In this document: positions 50,858-58,268 of the stretch, in pieces
Layout of the letters: each line of letters opens with the position of its first letter
Numbering within the stretch: position 1 is the stretch's first letter
Assembly (NCBI GenBank): GCA_947573485.1
Contig: CANPGB010000005.1
Coordinates: 62,001-126,000 of the forward strand
Reading direction: 5' to 3'
DNA: 64,000 nt
Source: an uncultured Porphyromonadaceae bacterium
Lineage (GTDB): Bacteria > Bacteroidota > Bacteroidia > Bacteroidales > Muribaculaceae
Made by a program: the position numbers and the translations under genes
The notes under the pieces: generated by a model
Told to the model about the DNA's origin: nothing
What the model saw: only the letters and a program-made list of their open reading frames with translations
Databases searched by the model: none

Positions 50858-52240
50858 TTAGAGGTCGCGGAGGTCGGGAGCGTCGGTTTCGTCGACGGGG
50901 ATGTCCTTATTCACGTTCTTGCAACCTGCGCAGCCGTAGAAGAGCAGGTAAGCGAGCATTGCAACCACGAGCCAGTACGAAGCCATGTAGCCAACCGAAG
51001 TGGCGATAGCGTTCTGGATGAGAGGCATAACGCCACCACCTACTACCATCATCATGAAGATGCCGGACGCCTGGGCGGTGTACTTGCCGAGACCCTCTAC
51101 AGCGAGGTTGAAGATACCGCCCCACATTACCGAGGTGCAGAGGCCGCAAAGCACGAGGAAGAGAGCCTTGGCGGGTACCTGAGCCATCGAGAAGCCGTCG
51201 GCAGAGCTGTAAGCGGGCATCGACACGCGGATGTCACCCGGCAGGAAGATAGCGAGGCATACGAGGAAGATAGCTGCGGTAGAAACCACTATAAGCTGGA
51301 GGCGGCTCGACACCTTACCCGAGATAACGCTCGAGATAAGACGGCCTACGAGCATGAGGAGCCAGTAGATGGCTGCCACACCACCTGCTACGGCGGTGGC
51401 ATTTTCGGTTATACCCGAGGCGGCGCTGTCGCTGAGGTAGAAGATGAGCACGCCGGGGATACCTACCTCGATACCTACATAAAGGAAGATACCGAATACA
51501 CCGAGAACAGTGTGACGGAAGCTCCAGGGGCTGTGTTTCGATTTTACTTTAGCAACCTTGGCAGCGTCACCCTTTGCAAGGTGAGGCTCGGGGATAGCTA
51601 CAGCGCTGATAATGATGAAAGCCACCACAAACACGCCCATGGCGATGAACAGCAGGGGTGCTACGTCGCTCATAGAGGTAGTGTCGGTAACCTGACCGAT
51701 AAGCATACCCACAAAGAGAGGGGTGAGAGTACCGGCGAGCGAGTTGAACGAGCCGCCGGTCTGCACGAGCTGGTTGCCGGTGTTACCGCCGCCGCCAAGC
51801 TGGTTGAGCATGGGGTTGACCACGGTGTTGAGCATGCAAACGCAGAAACCGCAGATAAATGCGCCCAGGAGGTAGATGATGAAGTTGAGGGTTACCACAT
51901 CAGCGCCTACAGAGAACACTGCCGTCTCGGTGCCGAAGATACCCGAAAGGTATTGGAAGATGAGACCCACGAGACCAACGATCATTGCATAGAGAGCGGT
52001 CTTCTTGTAGCCGATTTTAACGAGGAGATTGCCCGCCGGGATACCCATGAAGAGGTATGCCAGGAAGTTCATCATGTTGCCGAGCATGCCCGACCACTCG
52101 TAATTGTTTTTCCAGATTGTGCCAAGCGGTGCCGCAAGATTGGTCACAAAAGAAATCATGGCGAAGAGGAAGAACATGGCCACGATAGCCACTATATTAC
52201 CTCTCGCCGGGGCGCTCTGCGCCTTTGTTGCTGTTGCCAT
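50858..52240 (-). CDS. MFS transporter (sugar permease-like)
   Basis: A 460-residue major facilitator with 12 predicted helices. The N-terminal half has AMFFLFAMISFVTNLAAPLG, LGNMMNFLAYLFMGIPAGNL and KIGYKKTALYAMIVG (loop 2-3 motif). The stretch NTVVNPMLNQLGGGGNTGNQ resembles the FHS/FucP group of sugar-proton symporters, which carry a conserved asparagine-rich region there. The substrate could be a hexose or a related compound; this is uncertain. It is transcribed divergently from the ATPase-DUF4435 gene and ended by the hairpin at 50802-50836. Confidence 0.88.
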   Translation of the reverse strand: MATATKAQSAPARGNIVAIVAMFFLFAMISFVTNLAAPLGTIWKNNYEWSGMLGNMMNFLAYLFMGIPAGNLLVKIGYKKTALYAMIVGLVGLIFQYLSGIFGTETAVFSVGADVVTLNFIIYLLGAFICGFCVCMLNTVVNPMLNQLGGGGNTGNQLVQTGGSFNSLAGTLTPLFVGMLIGQVTDTTSMSDVAPLLFIAMGVFVVAFIIISAVAIPEPHLAKGDAAKVAKVKSKHSPWSFRHTVLGVFGIFLYVGIEVGIPGVLIFYLSDSAASGITENATAVAGGVAAIYWLLMLVGRLISSVISGKVSSRLQLIVVSTAAIFLVCLAIFLPGDIRVSMPAYSSADGFSMAQVPAKALFLVLCGLCTSVMWGGIFNLAVEGLGKYTAQASGIFMMMVVGGGVMPLIQNAIATSVGYMASYWLVVAMLAYLLFYGCAGCKNVNKDIPVDETDAPDLRDL

Positions 52241-52324
52241 TAGCGTGTGTAAACGGTTTTAGTTAAGGATAATAATAATGATTCAAGGTAAATGATGCTG
52301 AAAGCGCTCGGCGCCTTCTGACTG

Positions 52325-52332
52325 CAAAGTTA
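52325..52332 (-). promoter_or_regulatory. -7 element for the MFS gene
   Basis: TAACTTTG on the minus strand, 85 nt before the ATG. No well-spaced -33 box is visible. The rest of the 231-nt divergent gap shows only a degenerate plus-strand TAACTTTA at 52441-52448, 24 nt before the ATPase gene. Confidence 0.45.
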
Positions 52333-52471
52333 ACCATAATTTGCCAAAAGGACGCCTTCCGCCTCCATATTTTTAAAATGAAGTGGCCTTTTCCTTTCTT
52401 AATAATAGTTAAGAAAACCGCCGCGACTCCGATTTTTCATTAACTTTAGCCGCAAATTCACGAGCTTTTCT

Positions 52472-54073
52472 ATGGAAATCACACTCCCCGACCGCCGCGA
52501 CGGACAAGCGGCCCAGACACTCGACCTCGGCGCAGGCCGTTGTTTCGTTATCATTGGTGCCAACGGTGCCGGCAAAACGCGCTTCACCACGGCGACGGCG
52601 GCTTCCCTCGGGGAGAAAGCCTACAGGCTGTCGGCACTCGACGCCCTCTACAACCGGCGTAGCGGTACTGCCGACATCACCTCTACCATGCGCAAGCGTC
52701 TGTCGCCGCAGGTTCTCGCCCAGGCCGACCGCGGTGAGCCCCGCCCCACAATGCTCGAACTGCTCCTCGCCCAGCTCATGCACGACGAAATGGTCAACCT
52801 CATAGGCTACAAGCTCGCCGCTGCCGACGGCAGGCAGGCCACCCTGCGCAGCACCCGCCTCGACAAGGTGATAGCCCTCTGGCAGGACGTGTTCCCCGGC
52901 AACCGCGTGCTTATCGACAGCGGCAAGATTCTCTTCTCCCGCGGCCTCGACATGGCGGCTTACTCGCCCCTGCGCCTCTCCGACGGCGAGCGGGCCGTGC
53001 TCTACTATGCAGGCGCCGTGCTCTACGCACCCAACGGCGGAGTGATTTTTGTTGATTCTCCCGAGATTTTCCTCCACCCCACCCTCACCAACTCGCTCTG
53101 GAACAGGCTTGAGACCCTGCGCAGCGACTGCACTTTCTGCTACACTACCCACGACCCTGAGTTCGCTTCCTCGCGCAACGGAGCCCCCGTGGTGTGGGTG
53201 CGCGACTGCGACCCCACGGCCGACAAATGGGACTACGACATACTCCCGCCCGACTCAGGCATCTCGCAGGAGCTGTATATGACCCTTATCGGCACCCGCA
53301 AGCCGGTGCTGTTCATCGAGGGCGACGGCAGGCACTCGATCGATGCCAAGCTATACCCGCTCATCTTCCCCGACTTCACCGTGCGCTCCTTAGGCAGCTG
53401 CAACAAGGTGATAGAATCAACCCGCACTTTCAACGACCTCACATCGTTCCACAAAATGGACTCCTTCGGCATTGTCGACCGCGACCGCCGCGACGACTGC
53501 GAAGTGGCGTACCTGCGACGCAAGAAAATCATGGTGCCCGACGTGGCCGAAATTGAAAACATCTTTATTCTCGAAGATGTGGTGCGCGCTATGGCTGCAA
53601 TAGCGGGCAAGAACCCCGACAAGGTTTTCGGCAAGGTGAGGCGAACGATACTCGCGCTTTTCAAGGCCGACATACACCAGCAGGCCCTGCAGCACACACG
53701 CCACAAGATAAAAAGAGCGGTGGAATACCGCGTCGACGGCCGCTTCTCCGACATCGGCACCCTCGAGAAGCACCTCGCCGAACTGCCTGCCGAGCTTAAT
53801 CCGCGGCGCACCTACGAGGATTTCTGCCGCGACTTCCACTCTTATGCCGACAGCGGCGACTACAACGCCGTGCTCCGCGTTTTCAACCAGAAATCCATGC
53901 TCACCGGCTGCAACGTGGCGCAGATGTGCGGCTTCAAAAACAAGGATTCGTACATTGCCGGAGTTATCGCCGCACTCAGGCGCAACGCCCCGCAGGCTGC
54001 CGCAATACGCGAGGCCATAAAGCGCACTTTAGGCGTCGACGAGCAGCTCGCGCAAGCCGCCGCCGAAAAATAA
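52472..54073 (+). CDS. ABC/AAA-type ATPase fused to DUF4435 TOPRIM-like domain (PARIS/OLD-like)
   Basis: A 533-residue two-domain soluble protein. Residues 1-265 are a compact ABC-type ATPase: Walker A GANGAGKT (29-36), signature LSDGER (169-174), Walker B VIFVDSPE (191-198) and an H-loop His227 in TTHDPEF. The glutamate that normally follows the Walker B Asp is replaced by Ser196. Residues 275-370 match DUF4435: VLFIEGDG with Glu283, FGIVDRDRR with Asp336 and Asp338, and AEIENIFI with Glu362, a complete TOPRIM-type acidic set. Residues 371-533 are helical. The same two modules form AriA and AriB of the PARIS anti-phage system, which are sometimes fused. The long coiled coil of OLD/SMC-like proteins is absent. 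A conserved non-defence role is also possible. It stands alone on its strand. Confidence 0.8.
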   Translation: MEITLPDRRDGQAAQTLDLGAGRCFVIIGANGAGKTRFTTATAASLGEKAYRLSALDALYNRRSGTADITSTMRKRLSPQVLAQADRGEPRPTMLELLLAQLMHDEMVNLIGYKLAAADGRQATLRSTRLDKVIALWQDVFPGNRVLIDSGKILFSRGLDMAAYSPLRLSDGERAVLYYAGAVLYAPNGGVIFVDSPEIFLHPTLTNSLWNRLETLRSDCTFCYTTHDPEFASSRNGAPVVWVRDCDPTADKWDYDILPPDSGISQELYMTLIGTRKPVLFIEGDGRHSIDAKLYPLIFPDFTVRSLGSCNKVIESTRTFNDLTSFHKMDSFGIVDRDRRDDCEVAYLRRKKIMVPDVAEIENIFILEDVVRAMAAIAGKNPDKVFGKVRRTILALFKADIHQQALQHTRHKIKRAVEYRVDGRFSDIGTLEKHLAELPAELNPRRTYEDFCRDFHSYADSGDYNAVLRVFNQKSMLTGCNVAQMCGFKNKDSYIAGVIAALRRNAPQAAAIREAIKRTLGVDEQLAQAAAEK

Positions 54074-54162
54074 GCGCTCGGAAAACCAAAGGGATAGCGT
54101 ATTTGTTAGAATAGCATAAAAACAATTAACATTCAACAAACAACGTTTTAACTCCCTTGATT

Positions 54163-54714
54163 ATGAAAACTTTCAAAGTGAACTATCTCGGCACCTCCCG
54201 CCTGTGGTGGGTGGTGATGCTCGTAGGCATACTCCTTGTAATCGGTGGTTTCGCATATTGGTTCTGGCCTCAGGCCGGTTATGCGGTAGCATCGCAAATC
54301 TTCGGTTGGCTCCTCGTGCTTGCCGGCATCGTACAGCTCTGCGTAGCTGCAGGGCCTAACAGAGCCCGTGGCTGGGGCTGGTGGATAGCCGGTGGCGTTA
54401 TCGACATGTTCATCGGCTTCATGCTCGTACGCAGCATTATCCTCTCCGAAATGGTATTCCCCTACTTCCTCGCCATTATATTCATTTTCTGGGGCATAGA
54501 GGCCTTCATAGGCGCCGCCGCAGGAAACCGTGCAAAATACTGGTGGCTCGGCCTTATCAACGGTATCATACTCTGCCTCATCGGCTTCTTCTTCCTTGAA
54601 GCAGGTTGGGTAAGCAACATGCTCATGGTATCGTTCCTCACCTCTATCGCTTTCATCTACTGGGGCTTCACTATCGCCATAGCCTCGTATGAGATGAAAC
54701 CTCTCGAGAAATAA
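54163..54714 (+). CDS. HdeD/DUF308-family membrane protein
   Basis: A 183-residue protein with six predicted membrane helices: WWVVMLVGILLVIGGFAYWF, VASQIFGWLLVLAGIVQLCV and four more in hairpin pairs. The repeated pattern of a helix ending in G-x-x-x-G followed by a short loop with Asn or Arg fits the DUF308 repeats of HdeD, an acid-resistance membrane protein in enterobacteria. The role in Bacteroidales is not known. The ATG at 54163 is preferred over a TTG 6 nt earlier. A very strong terminator follows. Confidence 0.8.
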   Translation: MKTFKVNYLGTSRLWWVVMLVGILLVIGGFAYWFWPQAGYAVASQIFGWLLVLAGIVQLCVAAGPNRARGWGWWIAGGVIDMFIGFMLVRSIILSEMVFPYFLAIIFIFWGIEAFIGAAAGNRAKYWWLGLINGIILCLIGFFFLEAGWVSNMLMVSFLTSIAFIYWGFTIAIASYEMKPLEK

Positions 54715-54726
54715 TACAGGCAGCAC

Positions 54727-54776
54727 AACGCCGGCGGCACGAGGTGCCTCTATCTCGCCGCCGGCGTTTTCTCTTT
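54727..54776 (+). terminator. Strong terminator after the HdeD-like gene
   Basis: A perfect 12-bp GC-rich stem (54727-54738 with 54757-54768) with an 18-nt loop is followed by TTCTCTTTC. Confidence 0.85.
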
Positions 54777-54808
54777 CTAAAAATTGCTTAAAAATACGAG
54801 ACAACACA

Positions 54809-54838
54809 TTGTTCTCTGAGCTATTTTCGTTATTTTTG
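54809..54838 (+). promoter_or_regulatory. Promoter of the Trp-rich protein-FadL operon
   Basis: A -33 TTG (54809-54811), a 19-bp spacer and a -7 TATTTTTG (54831-54838). The leader of about 65 nt contains a short ACCC/GGGT hairpin. Confidence 0.72.
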
Positions 54839-54911
54839 CCAATGATACCCTAAACCTTTACCCAAGCGGGGTGTCTAAGCTATAGAAACAATAACATACA
54901 GCGATATAACA

Positions 54912-56003
54912 ATGAAAAAGATCACCCGAACTTTAGCTATTCTGATTGCCGCAGCCATGGCCTCTGCCTCGGTTTCGGCTCAGAACCCTTACGATGATCT
55001 GTACTACTCTCCTTCAAAAGCAGCAAAAGAAAAGAAAGAGAAAGAAGAACTCCTCCGACGCCAACAGGCTGCCGCCCGCAGTTACAGCACTGCCGACTAT
55101 GCCGGTGCCGACGCTTATACCGCAGGCTCGGCTATGCCGCTGCAGATTGACGTCGACGCATATAACCGCCGCTCGGGCGACCCGTATACCGGCGCCACCG
55201 ACAGTCTGGCGGCTCAGGCCGACTACAACTATACCCGCCGCCTCGAGCGCTTCCACAACCCCGAGGTAGTGACATCTACGGGCGACACCGAGCTTATCGA
55301 ACAGTACTACAGCAGCTCGGCTGCGGCTCCCGAAGTCAACATCTACGTTATCGACAACGACCCCTTCAACTGGAACCGCCCCGCATGGGCATGGGGGCCG
55401 TCGGTATATTACCCCTGGCGCTACAGCTACTGGGGTCCGTCGTGGAGCTTCGGCTGGGGCTACGACCCTTGGTTCGATTTCTCATGGGGCTCGCCCTGGT
55501 ATGGTCCTTCGTGGGGCTGGGGTTGGGGCTGGACTTCGCCCGGCTGGGCACCGCGTCCGCCTCATCATCATCCCGGTTGGGCTCCCGGTCACGGTCCCTC
55601 GCACGGTTGGGCAGTCAACTCTCCGGGCGCTTCCCGTCCGCATCGCCCCTCGGCAGGAGCATCGTCGACATCAAGCCGCCGTCCCTCGTATGGCAACTGG
55701 AACTACCCCTCGTCGGCTCGCCCCGGCAACATGGGCACAACAGGCAACCGACGTCCCTCCACCTCGTCGCCCGCAGTCAGCGGCAACAGCCGTCCCTCGT
55801 CGCCGAGTCAGGGCTCAAGCGCTCGACCCAGCAACAACAGCCGCCGCGGCTCAGGCACAAACTCGAACTCAAACTCCAACTACCGCAACCCCTCGCCCTC
55901 GCGCAACAGCACTCCCGCATACCGACCCTCGAACAACGGTTCGCGCGGATATAGCGGCGGAGGCTCCCGTGGCGGAGGCGGTGCAGGCCGCGGTCGTCGC
56001 TAA
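54912..56003 (+). CDS. Secreted low-complexity protein rich in Trp/Gly/Pro, then Ser/Arg/Pro
   Basis: A 363-residue exported protein with a signal peptide (residues 1-23, SVSAQ). Residues 35-55 are charged and helical. Residues 152-233 hold about 17 tryptophans among Gly, Pro, Tyr and Ser, including WGWGWGW and an HHH segment. Residues 235-363 are a disordered basic tail rich in Ser, Arg, Pro and Asn, ending GGGGAGRGRR. There are no cysteines and no enzyme motif. I do not recognise a family. The composition suggests an adhesive, envelope-binding or phase-separating surface protein. It is followed after 39 nt by the FadL-type porin gene, so the two may be co-expressed. Confidence 0.7.
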   Translation: MKKITRTLAILIAAAMASASVSAQNPYDDLYYSPSKAAKEKKEKEELLRRQQAAARSYSTADYAGADAYTAGSAMPLQIDVDAYNRRSGDPYTGATDSLAAQADYNYTRRLERFHNPEVVTSTGDTELIEQYYSSSAAAPEVNIYVIDNDPFNWNRPAWAWGPSVYYPWRYSYWGPSWSFGWGYDPWFDFSWGSPWYGPSWGWGWGWTSPGWAPRPPHHHPGWAPGHGPSHGWAVNSPGASRPHRPSAGASSTSSRRPSYGNWNYPSSARPGNMGTTGNRRPSTSSPAVSGNSRPSSPSQGSSARPSNNSRRGSGTNSNSNSNYRNPSPSRNSTPAYRPSNNGSRGYSGGGSRGGGGAGRGRR

Positions 56004-56042
56004 GCACTCTTTCCACTCCCACGTTTTAAAACTCAAGCATTT

Positions 56043-57686
56043 ATGAAATCAAGGATACTTTCGGCCATAGGCATTGCCGCCCTCGCTACAGCAGGGGCGG
56101 CTGCCCAGAGCGCCGTCGACACCTACACCTTATCGCCGGTGCAGCTGCGCGGAACAGCCCGTTTCGTGGGCATGGGCGGTGCTTTCACATCGCTTGGTGG
56201 CGATATCTCGTGTATGACACAAAACCCCGCGGGTCTCGGCATTTACCGCTCAAGCGACATGGGGCTCACATTCAGCATCTCGCCGCGCTCTTATTCCGCC
56301 GAGACTTCCACGCGCATCGACAAGAACAGCGAGACACGTGCATACTTCGACAACTTCGGATACGTGGGCGTGGCAAACCTCAGCGGCACACTCCGCGCCA
56401 TACAGTGGGGTGTGAGCTACAACCGCCTCGCATCTTTCGACCGTCTTTCCACGAGCTACAACAACCCCACAGCTTCGTCACTCTCCAACTACGTGGCTTC
56501 TTACACCAACGGTGTGACCTCCGACGCCCTCCTGCCCGCCGAAGGTTATAATCCTTATTACGACCCCTTCGTTGACGCCTCCGGCAACACATCCTATCAG
56601 GATTGGCTCTCGGTACTGGCCTACAACTCGTTTATGATCAACAACACAAACGACAACTACAGCTACAAGGGTCTCTTCCAAAGCGGTACCACAGGCGACG
56701 CACTATATGAGATGCGTGAGCGCGGATATATTGACGAATACAACATCGACATCGCAGGAAATATCTCCGACATCGTTTACTGGGGCCTCGGAGTAGGTAT
56801 CGTCGACCTCAGCTATACCTCCGAGAGCAATTACTCCGAGAGCATGGCTAACGCCCTCGTCTACGACAAAGCCTCCGACCGCCTCACCGACGGCAACGCA
56901 GGTTTCAACCTCTATAACAACCGCTACGTATCGGGCAGCGGCGCCAACATCAAGCTCGGTGTCATCGTGCGTCCGCTCGAGAACTTCCGCATAGGCCTCG
57001 CCGTGCACACCCCTACCTGGCTACATCTCAGCCACTCAGGCTACGGCGACGTAGGATTCAATTACACGCCCTACACCACCAACAAGACCAACTCCTCGGG
57101 TAACGACCCGGAGAATACCCCCACCTACGATTACGCCTCGCGTCTCAACACGCCCTGGCGTCTTATGGTTGGCGCCTCACTCACCGTTGCCAATCAGGCT
57201 ATAATAAGCCTCGACTACGAGCGCGTGGCCTACAACAACATGTCGATGAAAGAGCAGACATCAGGAGGCTTCACAGGCGGCACTTTCGCCCCTAACGAAT
57301 ACGCCAACGCCGACATCAAAGACTATTACAAGGCTGCCAACATTCTCCGCGTAGGTGCTGAATACCGCATCAACTCGAGCTTCAGCGTCCGCGCAGGCTA
57401 CAACTGGCAAGGCTCTGCAATGCGCAATGCCGCAATGAACGGTGGCACAACGATCTATACCAGCGGTACCGACCCCGCCTATACTTTCTACGGCGACACC
57501 CAGAGCATATCGCTCGGTGCCGGATACCGCTACAAAGCCTGGTACATCGACATCGCCTATCAGCATTCGCGTCAGACCGGAAACTTCCGCGCCTACACAC
57601 CCTTTGACGATGTGAGAGACACACCCTCGGCAAAGATTACAAACACCCTCAACAACATTGTAATCTCCACAGGTATCCGTTTCTGA
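56043..57686 (+). CDS. FadL/TodX-type outer-membrane transport protein
   Basis: A 547-residue exported beta-barrel protein with a signal peptide (residues 1-22, GAAAQ). Residues 30-80 hold LRGTARFVGMGGAFTSLGGD and the NPAGLGIYRSSDMGLTF motif, the N-terminal plug region with the NPA signature typical of FadL/OMPP1 proteins. The rest is about 14 aromatic-rich strands ending NNIVISTGIRF with a C-terminal Phe. The family takes up long-chain fatty acids or aromatic hydrophobics. Bacteroidales members are often named hemin receptor without proof. A terminator lies at 57704-57735. Confidence 0.86.
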   Translation: MKSRILSAIGIAALATAGAAAQSAVDTYTLSPVQLRGTARFVGMGGAFTSLGGDISCMTQNPAGLGIYRSSDMGLTFSISPRSYSAETSTRIDKNSETRAYFDNFGYVGVANLSGTLRAIQWGVSYNRLASFDRLSTSYNNPTASSLSNYVASYTNGVTSDALLPAEGYNPYYDPFVDASGNTSYQDWLSVLAYNSFMINNTNDNYSYKGLFQSGTTGDALYEMRERGYIDEYNIDIAGNISDIVYWGLGVGIVDLSYTSESNYSESMANALVYDKASDRLTDGNAGFNLYNNRYVSGSGANIKLGVIVRPLENFRIGLAVHTPTWLHLSHSGYGDVGFNYTPYTTNKTNSSGNDPENTPTYDYASRLNTPWRLMVGASLTVANQAIISLDYERVAYNNMSMKEQTSGGFTGGTFAPNEYANADIKDYYKAANILRVGAEYRINSSFSVRAGYNWQGSAMRNAAMNGGTTIYTSGTDPAYTFYGDTQSISLGAGYRYKAWYIDIAYQHSRQTGNFRAYTPFDDVRDTPSAKITNTLNNIVISTGIRF

Positions 57687-57703
57687 AATAACCACACACA
57701 CAC

Positions 57704-57735
57704 AACGCCGCACCCCTCCGGATGCGGCGTTTTTT
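57704..57735 (+). terminator. Terminator after the FadL-type gene
   Basis: A perfect 9-bp stem (57704-57712 with 57723-57731) is followed by a run of T. Its T tract overlaps the -33 box of the next promoter. Confidence 0.87.
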
Positions 57736-57763
57736 GTGCTCTCGCTTTTTTTGTGTATCTTTG
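57733..57763 (+). promoter_or_regulatory. Promoter of the DsbD-MazG-topB operon
   Basis: A -33 TTTG (57733-57736), a 19-bp spacer and a -7 TATCTTTG (57756-57763), 28 nt before the ATG at 57792. Confidence 0.75.
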
Positions 57764-57791
57764 CAGGTAATTTAACCTATAGGACACATAT

Positions 57792-58268
57792 ATGAATATA
57801 CGCAAGCTGTTCGCAGCACTCATTGTATTGATTATAGGAGCCGCCGCCGTGTGTGCCGCATCGCCTGAAACCACACCCGTGCGCTGGCGCACCATTGTAA
57901 AAACCACAGGTCCCGACACCGGCACCGTAACCTTTAAAGCTCTCGTAGCCCAAGGCTGGCACCTCTATGGCCTCGAAGTGCCCGAGGGAGGCCCCAAGCC
58001 CACTTCATTCAATCTCTCCGGCAGCCAGGATATAACTTTCACAGGCGAGCCCGTGCCCTCGCGCGAGCCCCTGAAAGTCAACGACCCGCTCTTTGGCATG
58101 ACGCTCACCTGGTGGGATGCCAACGTGGAGTTTACCGTACCCTTCAAAGTCACCGGTCCCGCACCCCGCATAGAGTGCAAAATAAACTACATGAGCTGCG
58201 ACGGCAACACCTGCATGCCTCCCAAGACCGAAAGCATAGCCACCCCCGTAAAACTTAAACAGCAATGA
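57792..58268 (+). CDS. Stand-alone DsbD-alpha-like periplasmic domain
   Basis: A 158-residue exported protein with a signal peptide (residues 1-22, AAVCA). The mature part is one Ig-like domain similar to the N-terminal domain of the next gene: GWHLYGLEVPEGGPKPT matches GWHIYGLEMPEGGQAAG there, and MSCDGNTCMPPK matches MACTDESCTPPA, each with the redox cysteine pair. DsbD-alpha passes electrons from the membrane domain to periplasmic thiol partners. The ATGA overlap with dsbD suggests a second, free relay domain working with it. Confidence 0.82.
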   Translation: MNIRKLFAALIVLIIGAAAVCAASPETTPVRWRTIVKTTGPDTGTVTFKALVAQGWHLYGLEVPEGGPKPTSFNLSGSQDITFTGEPVPSREPLKVNDPLFGMTLTWWDANVEFTVPFKVTGPAPRIECKINYMSCDGNTCMPPKTESIATPVKLKQQ

